DNA of 64,000 bases from Nonomuraea helvata. Lineage in GTDB: Bacteria > Actinomycetota > Actinomycetes > Streptosporangiales > Streptosporangiaceae. Under the pieces are notes generated by a model. That model was not told the origin of the DNA and searched no databases. It saw only the letters and a program-made list of their open reading frames with translations. Position 1 is the stretch's first letter. The number at the start of each line of letters is the position of its first letter. The DNA lies in assembly GCF_039535785.1 (NCBI RefSeq), contig NZ_BAAAXV010000001.1, positions 186,001-250,000 of the forward strand, given 5' to 3'. Made by a program: the position numbers and the translations under genes. Below are positions 58,486 to 64,000 of this stretch, in pieces.

Positions 58486-59872
58486 CGTCTCGTCCCTCCA
58501 GCACGCTGACGGTCATCGGCAGCCCACCGCGTACGCGCAGCGACAGCATCGCCTCGGGAACGGCCCGGCGACCGGGCAGGCCGGTCAGCCGCAGCTCGCG
58601 GGAGACCATGGCCAGCACGAAGACGGCCTCCATCATCCCCAGGTGGCTGCCGACGCAGAAGCGCGGCCCGGCGCCGAACGGAATGTAGGCGTATCTGGCG
58701 CGGTCGGCGCGCGCGTCGGGGGCGAACCGCTCGGGCCGGAACCGGTCCGCCTCGGGCCAGTGGGCCGGGTGCCGGTGGAGCGTGTACGGGCTGATCAGGA
58801 CGTCCGCGCCCGCGGGCACCCGGTAACCGCCCACCTCGTCGCTCTCCACCGCCACCCGGGTCAGCGCCCACACCGGCGGGTAGAGGCGCATGACCTCCTC
58901 CAGCACCATCGTGGTGTAGGTGAGCCGGTGCAGGTCCTCGTACGCGGGCGGCCGGTCACCCAGCACCGAGACGGCCTCGGCGTGCAGGCGCTCGCGCACG
59001 TCGGGATGCCGGTCGAGGAGGTGGAAGGCCCATGACAGGGTGCTCGCCGTGGTCTCGTGCCCGGCCAGCAGGATCGTGACCAGTTCGGCGCGCAGGCGCT
59101 CGCGCGCGGCCCGCGGATCGGCGTCCTGGCCGGTGCCGGCGATCAGGAGGGACAGCAGGTCGGTGCCGTCGGTCGGGTGGGCGGCCCGCTCGGCCATCAG
59201 CGCGTCGACGATGCGGTGCAGCTCCCTGCGGGCGCGGCGGAAGCGGAGGTGCAGCGGCAGCGGGAGCCAGAGCGGGACCGCCCCCAGCGTGACCATCTCG
59301 AACATCGCCTGGTCCTGGACGCCCTCGAAGGTGTGCGCGATCGAAGCGTGCGCCCCCAGGTCGGCCTCGAGCAGCGTCCTGCCGAGGACGCCGAGGGTGA
59401 GCGCGGTCATCTCGCCGGCCACGTCCACCGGTCCCGCGCCCGCGTGCGCGCGGAGCCTGGCCACCAGCCGCCCGGCCTCGTCCGCGACGATCGCGTCCTG
59501 CCGGGCGAGCCGCTTGTTCTGGAACAGCGGCTGGATCGCCCTGCGCTGGCGCCGCCACACCTCGCCGTGGCCGGTCAGCAGCCCGTCGCCGAGCACGCGC
59601 CTGGCCTCGGCCAGGCCGATGCCCTTGCGGTAGTTGGCGTGGTTGTCGGCCAGCACGTGCTTGGCGTGGTCGGGGTGGTTGAACAGGTAGATGCTCTTGG
59701 GGCCGATGGTCAGCCGTACGGCGTCGCCGTACCGTGCCGCGGCCCCGGACAGCAGCGCCAGCCGGTCGGTCACCAGCCGGCGGAACAGGCCGGGTCCCGC
59801 CCACAGCGGTGGGCCTGGCGGTGCGGCCGCCCCGCCCGTCCGCGTGGCGGGCGGGGTCTGGACCGCGCTCAT
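58472..59872 (-). CDS. Cytochrome P450
   Basis: The 466-residue P450 has the I-helix oxygen-binding motif AGHETT (270-275), the ExxR at 326-329 (EEVMRLYPP), and the heme loop FGAGPRFCVGSHL with ligand Cys406. The C-helix WRRQRRAIQPLF and length suit a soluble bacterial enzyme that needs a ferredoxin partner, none of which is present here. The start codon overlaps the stop of the flavin reductase gene (ATGA). Tailoring oxidation of the enediyne or its appendage is inferred from the operon. Confidence 0.93.
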   Translation of the reverse strand: MSAVQTPPATRTGGAAAPPGPPLWAGPGLFRRLVTDRLALLSGAAARYGDAVRLTIGPKSIYLFNHPDHAKHVLADNHANYRKGIGLAEARRVLGDGLLTGHGEVWRRQRRAIQPLFQNKRLARQDAIVADEAGRLVARLRAHAGAGPVDVAGEMTALTLGVLGRTLLEADLGAHASIAHTFEGVQDQAMFEMVTLGAVPLWLPLPLHLRFRRARRELHRIVDALMAERAAHPTDGTDLLSLLIAGTGQDADPRAARERLRAELVTILLAGHETTASTLSWAFHLLDRHPDVRERLHAEAVSVLGDRPPAYEDLHRLTYTTMVLEEVMRLYPPVWALTRVAVESDEVGGYRVPAGADVLISPYTLHRHPAHWPEADRFRPERFAPDARADRARYAYIPFGAGPRFCVGSHLGMMEAVFVLAMVSRELRLTGLPGRRAVPEAMLSLRVRGGLPMTVSVLEGRDDEHL

Positions 59873-60411
59873 GCCGTGACCCCCTCGGGCGAGTGGGCGA
59901 TCTCCGCGAACCTGCCCCGGTAGACCAGCAGCCCGTCGCTGCCGGTCCGCTGCCGCATCGACAGCACCTTGCCGAGGAAGATCGTGTGGTCGCCGCCGTC
60001 GTAGGCGCGCCACAGATCGCATTCGAAGCCCACCGCGGCGTCCGCGATCAGCGGCACCCTGGTGACCTTCCCCAGCTCCACGTCGACCTGCGCGAACTGG
60101 GCCGCGCCCAGCGCGCGGTAGCGGTCGGCGAAGTGCCGGGCCGCCGCCTCCTGGTGCCCGGCGAGCACGGAGACGCCGAAGAAGGAGCTCTCGCCGAGGC
60201 ACCGGTGCATCATCGCGGACTTGGCGACGCAGACCAGCAGCAGCGGCGGGCTGAGTGAGACCGAGGTGAAGGAGTTGGCCGTCATGGCGTGGGGGACGGC
60301 ACCGCCGGTGGTCACCACGGTGACACCCGTGGCGAAGGCGCCGAACGCGGTACGCAGCGCCTTGGGGTCGGTGGCCTGGTCGAGTGTCGGGGTTGATGCG
60401 GAGATGTGCAC
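59869..60411 (-). CDS. Flavin reductase family protein (SgcE6-like)
   Basis: The 180-residue protein has the flavin reductase core: FATGVTVVTTGG, TANSFTSVSLSPPLLLVCVAK and DHTIFLGKV. Such enzymes give reduced FAD or FMN to a two-component monooxygenase. In enediyne clusters the homologue SgcE6 serves a halogenase or hydroxylase that acts on a tyrosine- or anthranilate-derived unit. The partner enzyme must lie outside the window. The GTG lies 5 bp after CAGGAGG. Confidence 0.85.
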   Translation of the reverse strand: MHISASTPTLDQATDPKALRTAFGAFATGVTVVTTGGAVPHAMTANSFTSVSLSPPLLLVCVAKSAMMHRCLGESSFFGVSVLAGHQEAAARHFADRYRALGAAQFAQVDVELGKVTRVPLIADAAVGFECDLWRAYDGGDHTIFLGKVLSMRQRTGSDGLLVYRGRFAEIAHSPEGVTA

Positions 60412-60432
60412 GCTTGCCTCCTGGATCCGCTT

Positions 60433-60867
60433 CTAGGACGCGTACGGGTCAAGCGCCCTGATCAGGGACTCGGGGATCCGCGCGGGCGTGGTCCTGGTGT
60501 TGGGCCCGCGCATGCAGGCCACCCGCTGCCTGCCGCGGGCGATGAGCGTCTCGCTCGAGCCGGGGCCGACCCGTATGTAGTCGAAGCCGAACTCCAGCTG
60601 CGTCTGGGCGAGCTCGATCAGGCGCATCCTGATGGACAGCTCGTCGAAGGCCGTGATCTCCGCGAAGAACTCGCAGTCGACCTTGAGCGTGAACAGCTTG
60701 AGGTCGTCCTGCAGCTCGGCGAGCACGTCGGGCGCGCGCTCCTTCAGGAACATCTCCCGGCATCTGCCCTGCCAGCGCAGGTAGTTGACGTAGTAGACGT
60801 TCCCCACGATGTTGGTCTCCTCGAAGCCCACCGTGTGGAGATATTCGAAGTACTTTCCCATGGTCAT
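60433..60867 (-). CDS. Enediyne biosynthesis thioesterase (E10/CalE7 type)
   Basis: The 144-residue hot-dog-fold thioesterase begins YFEYLHTVGFEETNIVGNVYY, then VNYLRWQGRCREMFLKERAPDVL, nearly diagnostic of the E7/E10 family (CalE7, DynE7, SgcE10). It releases the polyene made by the enediyne synthase from its carrier domain. The ATG overlaps the stop of the synthase gene (ATGA), the arrangement conserved in enediyne clusters. This gene is the strongest evidence that the neighbouring synthase is an enediyne one. Confidence 0.95.
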   Translation of the reverse strand: MTMGKYFEYLHTVGFEETNIVGNVYYVNYLRWQGRCREMFLKERAPDVLAELQDDLKLFTLKVDCEFFAEITAFDELSIRMRLIELAQTQLEFGFDYIRVGPGSSETLIARGRQRVACMRGPNTRTTPARIPESLIRALDPYAS

Positions 60868-63800
60868 GACCGTCCTTCGGTGAGGATGGCGACCACGACG
60901 GGCTCCGGCAGCTCCCGTACGGTGGTCGCGAGCGTCGCGATCAGCGAGCCCGCCGCGGCCAGCACCACCCACCCGTCGCGGGTGGCGGAGTGCGGGGCCG
61001 GCGGGGCGTCCGCCGTGCGGCCCGCCCGGCGCAGGCATGCCTCGGCGGCGCGGATCCTGGCGGCGGCGGTCTCCTGGCCCTCGGCCGCCTCGGCGGCGAT
61101 CCGCTCGGCGAGCGCCGCGTGCGGCCCCGGCGGGTCCGCGGAGATCCGTACGATCTCGCAGGCGACGGCGCCCTGGGCCGCGACGCTCAGCGTCAAGCCG
61201 GGCACGTGCGCGGTCGCCCGCGCGCCCGACGCGGTGAGACGTTCCCCGGCCAGTTCCGTCACGTCGTCGCCCGGTTCGACGACGACCGCGACCTGCGCGC
61301 CGGCCAGGTCGCCCAGGGTGCGCTCCAGGTAGGGGCCGAGCAGCGGCGCCGCCCAGGGGCCGCGCCCGTCCTTCTTCCGCACCGCCTGCAGGCGCAGCCC
61401 TTCCCAGCGCTCGACCAGCTCGCCTGTCTTGGTGCGTACGGCGATGTCGTAGACGTAGGTGTCGCCGTCCCTGCTGCGCTCACTGGCGCAGTACCGCACC
61501 TCGCCCAGGCCAGCGAGCCGGGCGCCGCCCGGGTGCACCCTGTCGACGGCGGTCGGCAGGAGCGTGGCGTTCGGCACGCAGACCTGGTTGCCGTGCATCA
61601 GCGCGTCCCGCATGCCCGGGTCTCCGAGCAGGAGCCGGTCGGGCAGGAAGCCGGCGAACCACGAGCCGTTCTCCTCCACCGCCAGGTCGGCGTCCACGTG
61701 GCGGGCCGCCGCTCGGTGGTAGCGGCGCAGCCGCTGGAAGCGCCTGCCCTGGAACAGCACCTCGCCGTACAGGTCGGTGCCCGGGTCGAGCGCCACCGGC
61801 GGCAGCCCGTCGGCGACCTGCGCGGGCGGACCCTCCTGGGGGCCTTCGGCGGCGAAGCGGAGCACGGCCCTGAAGTGGTCCACGTCGAAGCCGGTCTCCC
61901 CGCTGCGGATCGTCACGGCCACCGTGTCGTGGTCGGTGACGGTCGCGGCGACGCGCAGCGTGGTGCTCGCCTCCTGCGGCACGATGATCGGCCGCAGGAA
62001 CTCGGCCTGTTCGATGACCGGCGTGCTCTCGCGCGCGATGGCCGCGGAGGCGACCTGGGCCATCGCCTCCATGCCGAACACGGCGGGGAACAGCAGGTTC
62101 CCGTCGAGCAGGTGGTCGGCCAGGTAGAGGTCGGTCCCGGCGTTCAGCTCGACCTCGCTGACCAGCTCCACGCCGTGGTAGCGGACCAGCGGCCGGTCCA
62201 CGAAGCGCAGCAGGGGCAGCTCGGGCAGGTCGTGCTGGATCGTGGGGACACCCTCCGCGCGGCCGGTGATGACCACGGTGCCGGGCGCGTCGGGGTCGGT
62301 GACCAGGCGGCGCATGATCTGCACGCCCTGCTCGACGGAGATCGGCGTGATGCCCTGCTGGGCCAGCCGGTCCACGACCGACAGCCGCTCCCCCATGCCG
62401 ACCTCGGACCACACCGACCACTCCAGGCAGAGGCACCTGCAGTGCGGGTGGCGCCGGCCGGTCTCGGCGGTGAGCTCGGCCAGCCATTCGTTGGCGGTCG
62501 CGTAGTGCGCCTCGCCCTGCAGACCCGCGCGGCCGATGATGCTGCCCAGGGTCACCAGCAGCCGCAGCCGCTCGGGCGCCACAGCGTCGAGCACGTTGCG
62601 CAGGCCGTCCACCTTGGGGGCGAACGTGCGCAGGATGTCGGGCAGGTCCAGGCTGCCGATGCCGGCGGGCTGGTTGAGCCCGGCGCCGTGCAGCACCGCG
62701 GTCACCGGTCCGAGCGCCTGCTCGGCCTCGGCGACGGCCTGCCGTACCTGGTGGGGGTCGGTGACGTCGGCCCTGGCGTAGTGCACGGTGAGCCCGGCGC
62801 CGGCCATGCGCCGCAGGTTGGCGGCGAGCTCCTCGTCCTGGGCCGGATCCGAGCGGCCGAGCAGGGCGAGCTTGGCGTGTCCTGCCATCGCGAGCGCGCA
62901 CTCGGCGGTGATGCCCTTGCCGCCGCCTGTCACCAGCAGCACGTCGTCGGACGAGAGCGGGGCCTGCGCGCGTTCCTGGCGCACCGGCAGCGCGCGCAGG
63001 ACGGGCACCCGCCGCACGCCGTCCGCGTCGTAGTGGACCTCGGTGTAGTCGGCGGTGGCCGCCACCTCCTCGGCCACCCACGTGACCGCCTCGGGCGCCT
63101 GGGGCACGTGCGCGATGGTCGTACGCACTCCGGCGGCCTCCAGGTGGAGCGTCTTGGCCAGTCCCGCCGCGCCGCGGCCGTGCTGGACCAGGACGAACCG
63201 GGTGCCCGGACCACCCGCCATCGCGGCCTTGGCGCCGAGCAGCGCCTGCTCCAGGTCTTCGGCGGCGCATTCCGGCGGCAGGCACACCAGCACACCGGAT
63301 CCGGCCTGCTGCCGTTCGAGTGCCTCCCGCAGTGGCGCCGCGAGCGCGGAACCGGCCGGGGCGAACATCTGCCACCGTCCCGGCTCCCCCGTCGTGGCCC
63401 GCCGGGGCCGGGGCCGCTCGACGAGGTCGACGGCGAACGGGCGCACCCAGGTCGCCGCGCCCGCCACGCCCGTGGCCCGCTGGTCGTGCGGCTCGGCCGC
63501 CAGCCGGTCCAGCGCCTCGCCCAGCTCGCGCAGGGTGGCGGTGGCGAGGTTGGGCAGCGCCTGTCCCGCGGGGATCCCCAGGTGCTGGGTGGCCTGGTCG
63601 AGGATGTGCATCGCGGTGACCGAGCTCAGGTGCAGGCCGTCGAGCGGCCTGCTGTCCTCGGTCACCATCTCCAGGGGCAGTTCGGCGCGCTCGGCGGCCA
63701 GACGGCGCAGCAGCTCCGTGGTGGTCTCCCCCGGCGGACCCGCCTGCGGGCGGTCCGCGGCGGCCTCCTGGTGCGTGTCCACCTCTTTGACCGTGGTCTG

Positions 63801-64000
63801 CGGGGCCGACTCGACGGGGCTGGCGAAGAAGGAGAACTCCGCGCCGATCTCCACCGGCCGGATGAGGCGGCCGTGGAAGAGCTCCTCGTACGCGACGGGC
63901 ACGCCCGCCACGTGGGCGGCGGCGACCACGCCGAGCAGCCCCGTCAGCGACTCGCCGTCGGTGTCCAGCGCGAGCGCGGGGACGTCGGTCAGCTCGGCCG
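60864..64000 (-). CDS. pksE: Iterative enediyne polyketide synthase, C-terminal two thirds (cut by window end)
   Basis: The frame is open to the right edge. In order it shows the end of the acyltransferase and linker (AAHVAGVPVAYEELFHGRLIRPVEIGAEFSFFASP), a carrier domain with DGLHLSSVTAMHIL, a ketoreductase (LLVTGGGKGITAECALAM and a downstream HYATANEWLAEL), a hot-dog dehydratase (LADHLLDGNLLFPAVFGMEAMAQVA) and a C-terminal phosphopantetheinyl transferase-like domain (GLTLSVAAQGAVACEIVRI, AAEACLRRAG). This is the KS-AT-ACP-KR-DH-PPTase order of enediyne synthases. The KS and most of the AT lie outside. The E10-type thioesterase follows directly. Confidence 0.93.
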   Translation of the reverse strand, partial: AELTDVPALALDTDGESLTGLLGVVAAAHVAGVPVAYEELFHGRLIRPVEIGAEFSFFASPVESAPQTTVKEVDTHQEAAADRPQAGPPGETTTELLRRLAAERAELPLEMVTEDSRPLDGLHLSSVTAMHILDQATQHLGIPAGQALPNLATATLRELGEALDRLAAEPHDQRATGVAGAATWVRPFAVDLVERPRPRRATTGEPGRWQMFAPAGSALAAPLREALERQQAGSGVLVCLPPECAAEDLEQALLGAKAAMAGGPGTRFVLVQHGRGAAGLAKTLHLEAAGVRTTIAHVPQAPEAVTWVAEEVAATADYTEVHYDADGVRRVPVLRALPVRQERAQAPLSSDDVLLVTGGGKGITAECALAMAGHAKLALLGRSDPAQDEELAANLRRMAGAGLTVHYARADVTDPHQVRQAVAEAEQALGPVTAVLHGAGLNQPAGIGSLDLPDILRTFAPKVDGLRNVLDAVAPERLRLLVTLGSIIGRAGLQGEAHYATANEWLAELTAETGRRHPHCRCLCLEWSVWSEVGMGERLSVVDRLAQQGITPISVEQGVQIMRRLVTDPDAPGTVVITGRAEGVPTIQHDLPELPLLRFVDRPLVRYHGVELVSEVELNAGTDLYLADHLLDGNLLFPAVFGMEAMAQVASAAIARESTPVIEQAEFLRPIIVPQEASTTLRVAATVTDHDTVAVTIRSGETGFDVDHFRAVLRFAAEGPQEGPPAQVADGLPPVALDPGTDLYGEVLFQGRRFQRLRRYHRAAARHVDADLAVEENGSWFAGFLPDRLLLGDPGMRDALMHGNQVCVPNATLLPTAVDRVHPGGARLAGLGEVRYCASERSRDGDTYVYDIAVRTKTGELVERWEGLRLQAVRKKDGRGPWAAPLLGPYLERTLGDLAGAQVAVVVEPGDDVTELAGERLTASGARATAHVPGLTLSVAAQGAVACEIVRISADPPGPHAALAERIAAEAAEGQETAAARIRAAEACLRRAGRTADAPPAPHSATRDGWVVLAAAGSLIATLATTVRELPEPVVVAILTEGRS

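Overview
The window is high-GC actinomycete chromosomal DNA. The gene content supports this: a mycothiol-dependent maleylpyruvate isomerase-type enzyme, a SigE-family sigma factor, WXG100-like proteins, a gluABCD-type glutamate importer, GTG/TTG starts and many 4-bp ATGA/GTGA gene overlaps. A filamentous genus of the Streptosporangiales/Nonomuraea kind is a reasonable guess, but nothing here fixes the genus. No rRNA, tRNA, CRISPR array or intact insertion sequence was seen; mobile DNA is limited to a short transposase relic near 13.2 kb.

Layout. 0-2.6 kb: end of a class III cyclase, a sigma factor with its membrane-anchored partner, and a class IV aminotransferase. 2.6-8.1 kb: acyl-CoA ligase, a Nudix hydrolase with a repeat insert, a GNAT acetyltransferase, and a divergent LysR/MFS pair. 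8.1-11.3 kb: a circularly permuted ATP-grasp / alpha-E / transglutaminase operon. 11.4-17.5 kb: small regulators and enzymes (MerR, MOSC, QorB-like oxidoreductase with divergent HxlR regulator, mycothiol enzyme behind a MerR-type promoter, sulfotransferase) and a chimeric ABC-ATPase/LuxR-response-regulator gene. 17.6-19.6 kb: YbaB-like plus two WXG100-like proteins. 19.6-27.3 kb: hybrid histidine kinase and divergent CitB-type response regulator, an extra glutamate-binding lipoprotein, then gluABCD.

27.4-32.3 kb is a compact RiPP locus on the minus strand. It has a 47-residue precursor with a double-glycine leader, an ATP-grasp peptide maturase, a PpiC-related maturation protein (TIGR04500 type), a tiny membrane protein that looks like the stump of an HlyD adaptor, and a C39-peptidase ABC exporter. 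The precursor is preceded by three CAAGT repeats phased at exactly 11 bp (SARP-like) and followed by a strong hairpin. 32.3-34.1 kb holds small and broken genes.

34.1-43.3 kb is a sugar-use locus: GH4, a DeoR regulator, a divergent PfkB kinase, an ABC importer and a secreted PIG-L deacetylase with carbohydrate-binding modules. 43.5-54.3 kb carries plant or host glycan genes (GH67 alpha-glucuronidase, GH33 sialidase, an oligosaccharide importer and a GH3 enzyme). GAAANTTTC palindromes lie in front of the GH3-led operon, and the stump of a deleted glycosidase lies inside it. 54.5-56.7 kb holds a Stf0-type sulfotransferase, a histidine-rich membrane protein and unknowns.

56.8-64.0 kb is the end of an enediyne biosynthetic operon on the minus strand: the enediyne polyketide synthase (cut by the window edge), its E10-type thioesterase, a flavin reductase, a cytochrome P450 and an acyl-CoA carboxylase beta chain, closed by an 11-bp perfect hairpin. 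The most interesting parts are the ATP-grasp RiPP locus with its phased-repeat promoter, and the enediyne operon at the right edge.
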